Below, piece by piece: positions 1-8,408 of a DNA stretch of 64,000 bases. Where the stretch lies: the NCBI RefSeq assembly GCF_030929495.1, contig NZ_JAVFWN010000006.1:124001-188000 (forward strand). The letters are read 5' to 3'. A program made the position numbers and the translations under genes. The stretch comes from Nocardioides sp. LHD-245 (GTDB lineage: Bacteria > Actinomycetota > Actinomycetes > Propionibacteriales > Nocardioidaceae). Position 1 is the stretch's first letter. Each line of letters begins with the position of its first letter. The notes below the pieces were generated by a model that was not told the DNA's origin, searched no databases, and was given only the letters and a program-made list of their open reading frames with translations.

Positions 1-750
1 GGGGTCGAGGACGGCGACGAGCGAGGCGATGCCGTGCCCGAGCCAGCCGCCGACCTCGGCGAGCAGGCCGAGGGCACCCGCATCGCCGGCCACGGCCGCG
101 GCGGTGACCATCGGCCCGGTGATCGCGGCCGGATCGCCCCCGGCGGCCTCGAGGACCGCGGCGCTGGGCGCCGCCTGCGCGGCACGGACCAGGGCGGTGC
201 CGCTGGCGTAGGACTCGAGGCAGCCACGGTTGCCGCAGCCGCATGGCAGGCCGTCGGGGACGACGCACAGGTGGCCGATCTCGGCGGCGACGCCGTGGGC
301 GCCCCGCAGCAGCAGGCCCCCGGTGACCACGCCGCCACCCACGCCGGTGCCGACCGTCACCATCAGCTGGTGCTCGGCGTCGCGGCCCGCACCGTGCCGG
401 AACTCCCCCCAGGCGGCCACGTTGGCGTCGTTCTCGACGATCACCGGCAGCCCCGTCCGACGGGCCAGGTCTGCCCCGAGCGGCTCGTTGCGCCACGCGA
501 TATTGGGGGCGAAGAGCACGGTCGAGCGGTCCGCGGCGACGTAGCCGGCCGCACCCACGCCGACCGCGCGCACCGGGTGTCCCGCGGCCAGCTCGGAGAC
601 GAGCCCCGCGACGGCCGTCGCGATCGCGGTGGCGTCGGTCGCCGGCGACTCGACCCGGGCCTCCCCGACGATCCGGCCGCCGGCGTCGACGACGGCACCG
701 GCGATCTTGGTGCCGCCGATGTCGATCCCGCAGGTGAGGTCGCGGGTCAC
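1..750 (-). CDS. ROK family glucokinase (3' end beyond window)
   Basis: Phosphorylates glucose, or acts as a ROK-type sugar kinase, in the cytosol. My reading of the minus strand gives 250 residues from a GTG at 750 that run off the window edge; the family is about 310 residues. Visible motifs are the N-terminal phosphate loop DIGGTKIAG (about residue 10), the sugar-binding VENDAN, GTGVGGG, the EIGH motif (about 155) and the ROK zinc-binding cluster CGCGNRGCLE (about 170-179). The GTG overlaps the TGA of the upstream DUF5304 gene by 4 bases, so the two are translationally coupled. There is no DNA-binding N-terminal domain, so it is a kinase and not a ROK repressor. The exact sugar is inferred. 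Confidence 0.93.
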   Translation of the reverse strand, partial: MTRDLTCGIDIGGTKIAGAVVDAGGRIVGEARVESPATDATAIATAVAGLVSELAAGHPVRAVGVGAAGYVAADRSTVLFAPNIAWRNEPLGADLARRTGLPVIVENDANVAAWGEFRHGAGRDAEHQLMVTVGTGVGGGVVTGGLLLRGAHGVAAEIGHLCVVPDGLPCGCGNRGCLESYASGTALVRAAQAAPSAAVLEAAGGDPAAITGPMVTAAAVAGDAGALGLLAEVGGWLGHGIASLVAVLDP

Positions 751-1175
751 GGCCCCGGGTCCGGCCCGTCGTCGTCGAGGTCGATGTGCTGCACCTCGGG
801 GCCGCGCGGGGCACCGGAGCCGCCGGCGGGTGACTGGGGCAGGGTCTCGAGCAGACCCGCGGCGGCCTGGAGCAGCGAGGAAGCCGCCACCGCGAGATGC
901 GCCTTGACCTCGGGCGAGGTCTGCCGCACCGCGTGGACCACCCGGCAGACCGGGCAGTAGCGGCACTCGGCCGCGCCCGTGGCGAGGTGCTCGTCGACGT
1001 CGTGCGCCATCGCGGCGGCCTGGCCGGCCAGCCCGGCCAGATTGCCCAATCCACCGGCGGCGTCGCCGGAGTGCTGCCTGGCCAGGTCGGCGAACGCGCC
1101 GAAGAGCTTCATCGCCTCCTCGCCCACGCTGCCGACGTCGTGCTTCGGCTGGTCCTTCGACCGGTCGTCGCTCAC
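747..1175 (-). CDS. DUF5304-like hypothetical protein
   Basis: A 142-residue soluble protein of unknown function that resembles the actinobacterial DUF5304 family. It has a charged N-terminus, an Ala/Gly-rich helical middle, and a short CxxC pair (CRYCPVC, about residues 71-77) that could bind metal or form a disulfide. The C-terminus is acidic and Pro/Gly rich. Its start overlaps the stop of the ArsA-like ATPase (ATGA), and its stop overlaps the glucokinase start, so it is the middle gene of a tightly coupled minus-strand operon. No signal peptide or membrane segment is visible. The family name is from memory. Confidence 0.75.
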   Translation of the reverse strand: MSDDRSKDQPKHDVGSVGEEAMKLFGAFADLARQHSGDAAGGLGNLAGLAGQAAAMAHDVDEHLATGAAECRYCPVCRVVHAVRQTSPEVKAHLAVAASSLLQAAAGLLETLPQSPAGGSGAPRGPEVQHIDLDDDGPDPGP

Positions 1176-2374
1176 CTGGACTCCTTCCCCGTCGCCACGG
1201 GATCGGGCTCCGCGAACCGTACCCGCAGCTCGCCCTCGACCACGCCGGCGCCCGCCACCCGCAGTCGCGCCAGACCCGGCGGGAGCGTCATCAGCCGCCG
1301 GTAGGAGCCGACGGTCATCACCAGCTCGTCGCCGTTGCGCGCGAGGTCGACCTCGGCCCGGGTCACGAACGGCAGCGCGAGGTGCACGACCGCGCCGGAC
1401 TCACCGCGGGTGACCCGGAACGGCCCGTCCCCGGTCGGTACGGCGAGCGGGTCGGCGCCGTCGTAGAGGTCGGTGGCGAGCGCGGTCAGCGCGGCGACCC
1501 CCACCGGCTCGGCGGGCTGGTACTCCGAGGTCCACACCGGCAGCCCGCCGAACGACTGCGCGACCTCACGCAGCACGTCCGCCTGCGCGGCCACCCAGCC
1601 GGCCCGCCACGGGTCGCTGTCCCCGTCGGGGAAGACCCGGTTGGCGACCACGCCGTCGACGCGGTAGCCGAACAGGCACAGGCTCGTGTAGGCCCGACGC
1701 GCCTCGGCGAGCACCACCTGCTCGGGGGTGAGCACCAGCCGGACGCTCGCGTCGGCGCCGGACAGCAGCGCGTGGACGTCGTCCAGCTCGCCGTGCAGGC
1801 GGGTGATCGCGTCGAAGACCGCGTCCCCCGGCATCGGCACGCCGGCCGCCCGGTTGAGCACCGGGCGCAGCGCCTTGACCAGGCGGCGCTGGATCGGCAG
1901 CAGCCGCTCGAGGTACCAGCCGAGCGCCTCGGGCAACGCCAGCAGGCGCAGCGTCTCGGCGGTCGGCGCGCAGTCGACGACGATGACGTCCCAGCGCCCG
2001 GAGCGGGCGTGCTGGCGCAGCTCCAGCAGGGCCAGCACCTCCTCGGCACCGGGGATGACGGTCATCTCCTCCGCGGCGACCGGGTCCATGCCGACCGCGT
2101 CGAGCACGGAGAGGAGATAGCGCTGGATGTCGGCCCAGGACTGCTCGAAGCGCAGCTGGGCGTCGACCTGCTGGAGGAAGAGGCCGGGTGCCACCTCGGT
2201 GGGCTCGGCGCCGCGCCCGGTGGCGGCCGCACCATAGGCGTCGGCGAGCGAGTGCGCGGCGTCGGTCGAGATCACCAGCGTGCGCAGGCCACCGGCCGCG
2301 GCGAGGGCCGCCGTACCGGCCGCGACGGTGGACTTGCCGACGCCACCCTTGCCGGTGAAGAGAACGATCCGCAC
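1172..2374 (-). CDS. ArsA/GET3 family ATPase
   Basis: A 400-residue P-loop ATPase of the ArsA/Get3/MinD class. The N-terminus carries a deviant Walker A motif GKGGVGKST (about residues 8-16), followed by the switch-type DAAHSLADA, and DCAPTAETLRLL in the middle. It is a single-ATPase-domain form, unlike the tandem arsenical pump ATPase, and no arsB, arsD or arsR lies nearby, so arsenite export is unlikely. The C-terminal 80 residues look like the small beta domain found on many actinobacterial ArsA homologues. It starts 10 bases after the SRPBCC gene in the same direction. The client is unknown. Confidence 0.88.
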   Translation of the reverse strand: MRIVLFTGKGGVGKSTVAAGTAALAAAGGLRTLVISTDAAHSLADAYGAAATGRGAEPTEVAPGLFLQQVDAQLRFEQSWADIQRYLLSVLDAVGMDPVAAEEMTVIPGAEEVLALLELRQHARSGRWDVIVVDCAPTAETLRLLALPEALGWYLERLLPIQRRLVKALRPVLNRAAGVPMPGDAVFDAITRLHGELDDVHALLSGADASVRLVLTPEQVVLAEARRAYTSLCLFGYRVDGVVANRVFPDGDSDPWRAGWVAAQADVLREVAQSFGGLPVWTSEYQPAEPVGVAALTALATDLYDGADPLAVPTGDGPFRVTRGESGAVVHLALPFVTRAEVDLARNGDELVMTVGSYRRLMTLPPGLARLRVAGAGVVEGELRVRFAEPDPVATGKESR

Positions 2375-2384
2375 GCCGGCAGAC

Positions 2385-2840
2385 TCAGTCGCCGGACTCG
2401 ACGCGCTTCTTCAGGCCCTTGAGCGCGGTGTCGATGAGGATCTTCTCGCCCTTGCGCTTGAGCATGCCGATGAGCGGGATCGAGACGTCGAGGGCGAGAC
2501 GGTAGGTGACCTCGGTCGCGCCGCCGGTCTCCCGCAGCACATAGGCGCCTTCGAGCGCCTTGAGCATCTTGCCCTCGACGAGGGTCCAGGTGACCTGACG
2601 GTCGCCGTCCCAGACGTAGGCGAGGGTGTACTCGTCCTTGATCGGCGAGACGTCGAGGGCGAAGAACACCTCACGCGCCCGACCCGCCTGGGTGGCGTCG
2701 CCGTCGTCGTAGGACGAGCGGACGTCGGCGACGGTGACGCCCTTGGCCCACTGCGGGTACGCCGCGAAGTCGGCGATGACGGCCATCACCTCCGCGGCGG
2801 GTGCGTCGACGACGATCGACGAGGACGTCTGTTCGGCCAT
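2385..2840 (-). CDS. SRPBCC (START-like) family protein
   Basis: A 151-residue single-domain protein of the polyketide cyclase/START-like (SRPBCC) superfamily, which forms a helix-grip fold with a hydrophobic pocket. Typical features are the opening SSIVVDAPAAEVMAVIADF, the central WDGDRQVTWTL strand pair, and the long C-terminal helix ending KGLKKRVES. It heads a minus-strand run with the ArsA-like ATPase, DUF5304 protein and glucokinase, and is divergent from the acyl-CoA ligase. A lipid ligand would fit the neighbour, but that is inference. A TAGCCT box ends 6 bases before the ATG, so the mRNA is probably leaderless. Confidence 0.85.
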   Translation of the reverse strand: MAEQTSSSIVVDAPAAEVMAVIADFAAYPQWAKGVTVADVRSSYDDGDATQAGRAREVFFALDVSPIKDEYTLAYVWDGDRQVTWTLVEGKMLKALEGAYVLRETGGATEVTYRLALDVSIPLIGMLKRKGEKILIDTALKGLKKRVESGD

Positions 2841-2961
2841 GCCGGAAGGCTACCGGACCCCCGGCTCGCCGAGGCCCGGGTCCTCGGCGTGCCGCAGGTC
2901 ACGGCGGATGCGGGAGTAGGCTGCTGGCGCTTGTTGCCGGCGCGTCAGACCAGGAGAAACG
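2841..2961. promoter_or_regulatory. Divergent promoter region between SRPBCC gene and acyl-CoA ligase
   Basis: On the minus strand TAGCCT (2852-2847) lies 6 bases before the ATG at 2840, the leaderless arrangement. On the plus strand TAGGCT at 2917-2922 is a good -10 box. It is followed about 30 bases later by a GGAG ribosome binding site (2953-2956) that fixes the GTG start at 2962. No clear -35 boxes are seen. Confidence 0.55.
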
Positions 2962-4752
2962 GTGCGCGAGTACTCCACCCCGCAGACCATCGAGATCCCG
3001 ACTACCGGCAATCTCACCGACGACGTGGTGCGCAACGCGGCCGAGGCGCCGCGGGCCGTGCAGTTCAGCCGTGCCACCGCCGACGGCGGCTGGGACGACG
3101 TCACCTGCGCCGACTTCCTCGACGAGGTCACCGCGGTCGCCAAGGGCCTGCTCGCGGCCGGGCTGCAGGCGGGCGACCGGGTCGCGATCGTCTCCCGCAC
3201 CCGCTACGAGTGGACGCTGCTCGACTACGCGATCTGGTTCGCCGGCGCGGCGACGGTGCCGATCTACGAGTCCTCCTCGGAGGAGCAGATCCACTGGATC
3301 CTCTCCGACTCGGGCGCCCGGGCGGTCGTCTGCGAGGACGCCGGACACCGCGGCCGGGTCGAGGCCAGCCGCGACCGGCTGCCCGCGCTCGAGCATCTCT
3401 GGGCCCTCGACGACGGCGCGATCGCGACACTGACCGCGCTCGGCACCGGCGTGAGCGACGACGACCTGGAGGCGCGGCGGCAGGTCGCCGGTCCCGCCGA
3501 TCTCGCGACCCTGATCTACACCTCCGGCACGACCGGCCGCCCCAAGGGCTGCATGCTCACCCACGACAACTTCCAGACCGAGCTCTGTGTCGCGGTGGCC
3601 GAGCTGGAGCGGCTGTTCGTCACCGAGGGCGCCTCGACGCTGCTCTTCCTGCCCCTGGCCCACGTCTTCGCGCGGATCATCCAGGTCGGCTGCGTGAAGT
3701 CCCGCACCCGCCTGGGGCACAGCGCCGACATCAAGAACCTGCTCCCCCAGCTGGCGACCTTCCGGCCGACCTTCATCCTCGCGGTCCCGCGGGTGTTCGA
3801 GAAGGTCTTCAACACCGCGTCGCAGAAGGCCACCGCCGACGGCAGGGGCAAGATCTTCGACCGTGCCGCGGAGACCGCCATCGCCTACTCCCGAGCGCTG
3901 GACGGCGGCCGCGTCCCGGTCCGGGTCCGGGCGCAGCATGCCCTCTTCTCGCGCCTGGTCTACGCCAAGCTCCGGGCGGCCCTCGGCGGCAACTGCGAGT
4001 TCGCCGTGTCCGGGGGCGCCCCGCTCGGCGACCGCCTCGGCCACTTCTACCGCGGGATCGGCGTGACCGTTCTCGAGGGCTACGGCCTGACCGAGACCAC
4101 GGCGGCGCTCACCGTCAACCTCCCGGACGCCCAGAAGGTCGGCACCGTCGGGCGCCCCATCCCCGGCACCGCCGTACGGATCGCGGACGACGGCGAGCTG
4201 TTGTTCCGCGGCGGCCAGGTCTTCAGCGGCTACTGGAACAACCCGGAGGCCACGGCCGAGGCGATCGACGGCGAGGGCTGGTTCCACACCGGCGACGTCG
4301 GCGAGGTCGACGACGAGGGCTTCGTGCGGATCACCGGGCGCAAGAAGGAGATCCTGGTGACCGCCGGCGGCAAGAACGTCGCCCCGGCGGTGCTCGAGGA
4401 TCGCGTGCGCGCCTCGGCGCTGGTCAGTCAGTGCCTGGTCGTGGGCGACGGCCAGCCGTTCATCGCGGCGCTCGTCACCATCGACGAGGAGGCCTTCCCG
4501 GCCTGGGCCGAGCAGCACGGCAAGTCGGGCAAGGTCGCCGACCTCGTCGACGACGCGGACCTGCGCGCGGAGGTGCAGGCCGCGGTCGACGAGGCCAACA
4601 AGGCCGTGTCCAAGGCCGAGTCGGTCAGGAAGTTCGCGATCCTGCCGTCCGACTGGACCGAGGAGGCCGGCCAGGTGACGCCGAGCCTGAAGCTGAAGCG
4701 GAACGTCGTGATGCGGGAGTGCCGCGACGAGATCGCCGCGCTCTACGCCTGA
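2962..4752 (+). CDS. Long-chain fatty-acid--CoA ligase (AMP-dependent synthetase)
   Basis: Activates fatty acids to acyl-CoA with ATP through an acyl-adenylate. The 596-residue length fits FadD15-type long-chain ligases. Motifs: the AMP-binding P-loop YTSGTTGRPKGCMLTH (about 187-202), the GYGLTET adenylate motif (about 373), and TGDVGEVDDEGF followed by the GRKKEILVTAGGKNV hinge region (about 443-475). The C-terminal domain ends with the LKLKRNVV segment that carries the catalytic lysine region. The GTG start is preceded by GGAG. It is divergent from the SRPBCC/ArsA operon, and the gap to the next gene is about 200 bases, so it is likely monocistronic. Confidence 0.95.
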   Translation: MREYSTPQTIEIPTTGNLTDDVVRNAAEAPRAVQFSRATADGGWDDVTCADFLDEVTAVAKGLLAAGLQAGDRVAIVSRTRYEWTLLDYAIWFAGAATVPIYESSSEEQIHWILSDSGARAVVCEDAGHRGRVEASRDRLPALEHLWALDDGAIATLTALGTGVSDDDLEARRQVAGPADLATLIYTSGTTGRPKGCMLTHDNFQTELCVAVAELERLFVTEGASTLLFLPLAHVFARIIQVGCVKSRTRLGHSADIKNLLPQLATFRPTFILAVPRVFEKVFNTASQKATADGRGKIFDRAAETAIAYSRALDGGRVPVRVRAQHALFSRLVYAKLRAALGGNCEFAVSGGAPLGDRLGHFYRGIGVTVLEGYGLTETTAALTVNLPDAQKVGTVGRPIPGTAVRIADDGELLFRGGQVFSGYWNNPEATAEAIDGEGWFHTGDVGEVDDEGFVRITGRKKEILVTAGGKNVAPAVLEDRVRASALVSQCLVVGDGQPFIAALVTIDEEAFPAWAEQHGKSGKVADLVDDADLRAEVQAAVDEANKAVSKAESVRKFAILPSDWTEEAGQVTPSLKLKRNVVMRECRDEIAALYA

Positions 4753-4796
4753 GCGCGGATCCAGGCCGAAGGACCCCTATCGCACGGGACCGGCGA

Positions 4797-4820
4797 GGGA
4801 CCATAGTCCCGACGGGCCAT
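4797..4820. promoter_or_regulatory. Palindromes upstream of the tad operon (possible operator)
   Basis: Two overlapping symmetric elements lie about 75-100 bases upstream of a TAGCCT -10 candidate (4893-4898). One is GGGAC-CATA-GTCCC (4797-4810), which differs at one position from the DosR/DevR consensus core GGGACTWWAGTCCC. The second, TAGTCC-CGAC-GGGCCA (4804-4819), is a degenerate form of the TAGTCC-N4-GGACTA palindrome found upstream of the Flp pilin and the exopolysaccharide genes. Binding by the NarL-family regulator at 12867-13529 is inference. Confidence 0.45.
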
Positions 4821-4958
4821 CCCGCAGGTTGCGATCGGACATCATTCGGCGGCATTTGCCCATTTCGCTCACGCCACCGGCGCGGACTTCGCTAGCCTCG
4901 CGGTGCGCTGCAGCCGGGAGCTGCGGACTCACACATGGGGAGCGGGAGGGCTCTGAAA

Positions 4959-5678
4959 GTGGACCGTCGCAGATTGTTGCTCGTCGTAGCAGCGGTGATC
5001 GCCGCGCTCGGCGTCGGGCTCGTCTTCGTGTTCGCCCGTGGCGCCGAGTCCCGTGCCGCGGAGAAGTACCAGACCACCCTGGTCGTCACGGTCGCCGCGG
5101 GGAAGACCGTCCTCCCCGGCGAGAGCGTCAAGTCCGCCCTCGACACCGGCAAGCTCGCCGAGACCGAGGTCCCGCAGGGCCAGGTCCTCGACAACGCCCT
5201 GCGCCAGAGCGACCTGGGCAACCTCGACGGCAAGGTCGCGCTGACCACGCTGTACGCCGGCGAGCAGCTGCTCTCGACCAAGTTCGGCGGGGTCGGCGAC
5301 ACCATCGACGTCGCATCGCTGCCGCTGCCGCAGGGCATGATCGCCAAACCGGAGTCCTTCGACCTGCCGGTGGGCTCCTTCATCGAGCCCGGGTCGCAGC
5401 TCGCCGTCTTCCTGACGGTGAACCCGGCCACGCCGACCTGTCTCCTCATCGACCGCGTGACCGTCCTCTCCAAGGGCGCGCAGACCACGACCACGGCCGA
5501 GGGCGGCGCTACCGAGGGCAGTGCCCCGGCCCTGCACCTGGCCGTGACCCAGCAGCAGTTCGAGTGGCTTCAGGACGGTCGGGAGCGCGGCAAGCTCTCC
5601 GTGGCCCTGCTGAACTCGGAGAGCGAGGTCCAGCTCGACAAGACCGGACCCTGTGCCACCATCCGCGACAGCGAGTGA
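4959..5678 (+). CDS. CpaB/RcpC-like Flp pilus assembly protein (SAF domain)
   Basis: First gene of the tad locus. I prefer the GTG at 4959 (239 residues), because GGGAGG at 4944-4949 sits 9 bases before it; an ATG at 4935 would add eight residues and lacks such a site. The N-terminus has a short basic stretch and one membrane anchor (LLLVVAAVIAALGVGLVFVFA). A periplasm-side SAF-like beta-clip domain follows (VVTVAAGKTVLPGESV ... LYAGEQLLSTKFG), as in CpaB/RcpC proteins. These proteins act outside the membrane in Flp pilus assembly. In an organism without an outer membrane there is no secretin for it to pair with, and none is encoded here. It is 9 bases upstream of cpaE. Confidence 0.8.
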   Translation: MDRRRLLLVVAAVIAALGVGLVFVFARGAESRAAEKYQTTLVVTVAAGKTVLPGESVKSALDTGKLAETEVPQGQVLDNALRQSDLGNLDGKVALTTLYAGEQLLSTKFGGVGDTIDVASLPLPQGMIAKPESFDLPVGSFIEPGSQLAVFLTVNPATPTCLLIDRVTVLSKGAQTTTTAEGGATEGSAPALHLAVTQQQFEWLQDGRERGKLSVALLNSESEVQLDKTGPCATIRDSE

Positions 5679-5687
5679 GGTCTTCTC

Positions 5688-6875
5688 ATGCCGGTTCTCG
5701 TCGAACAGGACCCCACCCTCGTCGACAGCCTGGTCCGGGCGATGCCCGCCGGCTCCCAGGCGGTCGCCACCACCGAGCGGGCGCTGGCCTGGCTCGACCA
5801 GCACCCTGACGAGTACGTCGTGGCTCTCGGGCCGTCGGTCGAGCTGCTCGTGGCGCTCGCGACCGCGGAGGAGCTGCGCATCAGGCGGCCGACCGCCAGC
5901 GTCGTGCTGGTGCGCGACCACTTCGACACCGACGTCCTCACCCGGGCGATGCACGCCGGCGTCCGCGACGTCGTGGTCGCGGGTGGCGACGAGAAGGCGC
6001 TGACCAGCGCGGTCGAGCGCGCTCACCAGCTCTACCAGGCGCTCCGCGGCCCGGGCGGGGCCCGGCAGCTCGGCCGGGTCGTGACCGTCTTCTCCCCCAA
6101 GGGCGGCGTCGGGAAGACGACCTCCGCGGTCAACCTGGCGCTCGCCCTCACCGACCGAGGTGCCCGCAAGGTGTGCCTGGTCGACCTCGACCTCGCCTTC
6201 GGCGACGTCGCCATCACGATGCAGCTCTTCCCGACCCACTCGATCGAGCAGGCCGTCGGCTCCGAGGACTCCATCGACCTCGCGATGCTCGAGGGCCTGC
6301 TGACCCGGCACCAGGACACACTGACCGTGCTCGCCGCACCTGCCCACCCCGACGTACGCGAACGGGTGACCCCGCTGCTGATCTCCCGGATCCTGCGCGC
6401 GCTGCGCGACGGCTTCGACTACATCGTCGTCGACACCTCGCCGTCGTTCGACGACGCCACCCTGACGGCGCTGGACGAGACCGACGAGTGCGTGATCGTC
6501 GCGACGCTCGACGTACCCACGCTGAAGAACGTCAAGGTCGCCCTCGAGACGATGGACATGCTCAGCATCGCCCGCGGGCACCGGCACCTCCTGCTCAACC
6601 GGGCCGACGACCAGGTCGGCATCAGTGTCGAGAAGGTCGAGAGCATCCTCGGCATGCCGGTCAGCGCCCAGGTCGCCACGGCGGTCGACATCGCCGCCGC
6701 CACCAACGCCGGCACGCCGATCGTCTCGCACAAGCCGGGGCACCCGGCGAGCCTCGCGTACGCGCACCTCGCCGGGTCGGTGACCGGACAGCCGATCCCC
6801 GCCCCGACGGCGGCGGCCCCCGCGTCCGTCGAGGCACCCCGCTCGCGCGGACTGTTCCGTCGCGGGAGGAGCTGA
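5688..6875 (+). CDS. CpaE/TadZ-like pilus localization ATPase
   Basis: A 395-residue protein with an N-terminal receiver-like domain (about 1-115) and a MinD/ParA-type ATPase domain. The deviant Walker A FSPKGGVGKTTS lies at about residues 136-147, and the switch region LVDLDLAFGD at about 165. It is followed by VDTSPSFDD and the MinD-like LLNRADD. CpaE/TadZ proteins position the Tad machine in the cell. The receiver-like half starts VLVEQDPTLVDSLVRAMP and shows no obvious conserved phosphoacceptor pocket, as in other CpaE proteins. The C-terminal tail is Pro/Ala rich and ends RGLFRRGRS. Only 3 bases separate it from cpaF. Confidence 0.9.
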   Translation: MPVLVEQDPTLVDSLVRAMPAGSQAVATTERALAWLDQHPDEYVVALGPSVELLVALATAEELRIRRPTASVVLVRDHFDTDVLTRAMHAGVRDVVVAGGDEKALTSAVERAHQLYQALRGPGGARQLGRVVTVFSPKGGVGKTTSAVNLALALTDRGARKVCLVDLDLAFGDVAITMQLFPTHSIEQAVGSEDSIDLAMLEGLLTRHQDTLTVLAAPAHPDVRERVTPLLISRILRALRDGFDYIVVDTSPSFDDATLTALDETDECVIVATLDVPTLKNVKVALETMDMLSIARGHRHLLLNRADDQVGISVEKVESILGMPVSAQVATAVDIAAATNAGTPIVSHKPGHPASLAYAHLAGSVTGQPIPAPTAAAPASVEAPRSRGLFRRGRS

Positions 6876-6878
6876 GCC

Positions 6879-8408
6879 ATGTCCAGCCTCTCCGAGCGTC
6901 TCGCCGCCGCCCGTCGTGAGGCTGCGGCCCAGGGCCGGCACGCCGCGACGCCGACCGCCGACGCCGCGCTCCTCGCCGACGTCGTCGGCGCGACCGAGCC
7001 GGCCGCCGACGTTCCGGTCCCGGCGCGGACCGAGCCGGCGGCCACCGAGCGCCGGGCCCCCGGCCCGCTGTCCTCCCGGGCCGCGGCCGCGGCCGGCGAG
7101 AGCCGGGGCGGACGCCGGATCGCCGGCACCGAGTCCGACCGGCTCGAGGACCTCAAGTCCAGCGTGCACGCGGAGCTGATCAAGCAGCTCGGCCCGCATC
7201 TGTACGACGCCGAGATGGACCAGGACGAGCTGGACCGGACCGTACGCACCGTCCTCTCCGACGTCCTGGGCTCCCAGGACCGGCCGCTCAGCGCCGCGGA
7301 CCGGGCGCGGGTGACCCAGGAGATCACCGACGACATCCTCGGCTACGGCCCGATCGACCCCTACCTGCGCGATCCCGAGGTCTCCGAGGTCATGGTCAAC
7401 GGCCACGACGACGTCTGGCTGGAGAAGGACGGCCGGCTGGTCAAGGCCGAGGCGCACTTCGCCGACGAGGCGCACCTGCGCCGCACGATCGACAAGATCG
7501 TGTCCCGCATCGGCCGCCGGGTCGACGAGTCCTCCCCCATGGTCGACGCGCGGCTGCCCGACGGCAGCCGCGTCAACGCCATCGTCCCGCCGCTGGCGAT
7601 CGACGGCTCGGCCCTGACCATCAGGAAGTTCTCGACCGACCCGCTGACCGTGCAGGACCTGATCAACTTCGGTTCGCTGACGCCGCAGACCGCGGACTTC
7701 CTCGACGCCTGTGTGCGGGGACGGCTCAACGTCATCGTCTCGGGCGGCACCGGCGCCGGGAAGACGACCACGCTCAACGTGCTGTCGTCCTTCATCCCCA
7801 CCGACGAGCGGATCGTGACGATCGAGGACGCCGCCGAGCTGCAGCTCAAACAGGACCACGTCGTCCGGCTGGAGTCGCGTCCGGCCAATATCGAGGGCAA
7901 GGGCGCGGTGACGATCCGCGACCTGGTCCGCAACAGCCTGCGCATGCGGCCCGACCGCATCGTCGTCGGCGAGGTCCGCGACGCCTCCGCGCTCGACATG
8001 CTGCAGGCGATGAACACCGGCCACGACGGCTCCATCTGCACGCTGCACTCCAACGGCCCGCGCGACACGCTCTCGCGCATGGAGACGATGGTCCTGATGG
8101 CCGGCATGGAGCTGCCGATCCGGGCGATCCGGGAGCAGGTCGCGTCCGCCGTCGACCTGATCGTGCACCAGACCCGCTTCAAGGACGGATCGCGCCGGAT
8201 CACCCACATCACCGAGGTGGAGCGGATGGAGGGCGACATCATCACGCTCCAGGACGTCTTCATCTTCGACAACTCGGCCGGGTTCGACGAGAACGGCCGG
8301 GTTCTCGGCCGGCTCCGCTCGACCGGACTGCGCCCGAAGTTCCTGGAGAAGCTGGCCTACGCCAACGTCGCGGTGGACCCGACGATCTTCCGGACGGAAC
8401 GCATCTGA
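6879..8408 (+). CDS. CpaF/TadA family secretion ATPase
   Basis: The hexameric motor ATPase of the Flp/Tad pilus, 509 residues. An Ala/Arg-rich variable N-terminus (about 1-85) precedes the conserved domain. Key motifs: GYGPIDPYLRDPEVSEVMVNG (CpaF N-domain, about 155), the Walker A SGGTGAGKTTTLN (about 288-300), the Asp box TIEDAAELQL, the Walker B region RPDRIVVGEVRD, and the His box TGHDGSICTLHSN. All catalytic motifs are intact, so the motor should be functional. Its TGA overlaps the ATG of the next gene (TGATG), which couples it to the platform protein. Confidence 0.95.
   Translation: MSSLSERLAAARREAAAQGRHAATPTADAALLADVVGATEPAADVPVPARTEPAATERRAPGPLSSRAAAAAGESRGGRRIAGTESDRLEDLKSSVHAELIKQLGPHLYDAEMDQDELDRTVRTVLSDVLGSQDRPLSAADRARVTQEITDDILGYGPIDPYLRDPEVSEVMVNGHDDVWLEKDGRLVKAEAHFADEAHLRRTIDKIVSRIGRRVDESSPMVDARLPDGSRVNAIVPPLAIDGSALTIRKFSTDPLTVQDLINFGSLTPQTADFLDACVRGRLNVIVSGGTGAGKTTTLNVLSSFIPTDERIVTIEDAAELQLKQDHVVRLESRPANIEGKGAVTIRDLVRNSLRMRPDRIVVGEVRDASALDMLQAMNTGHDGSICTLHSNGPRDTLSRMETMVLMAGMELPIRAIREQVASAVDLIVHQTRFKDGSRRITHITEVERMEGDIITLQDVFIFDNSAGFDENGRVLGRLRSTGLRPKFLEKLAYANVAVDPTIFRTERI

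Noticed and set aside
34..960. 308-residue plus-strand frame over the glucokinase and DUF5304 genes
   Set aside because: Composition is Gly/Arg/Ala-rich antisense noise; the minus strand encodes a clear ROK kinase and a DUF5304-like protein there.
1172..2374. Arsenite efflux ATPase
   Set aside because: Single ATPase domain and no ars genes nearby; the general ArsA/GET3 label is safer.
2280..4895. 871-residue plus-strand frame
   Set aside because: Shadow of the acyl-CoA ligase in another frame; Arg/Pro-rich with no family motif.
4929..8207. 1092-residue minus-strand frame opposite cpaB-cpaE-cpaF
   Set aside because: Antisense long frame caused by GC bias; the sense strand has intact Walker motifs and family domains.
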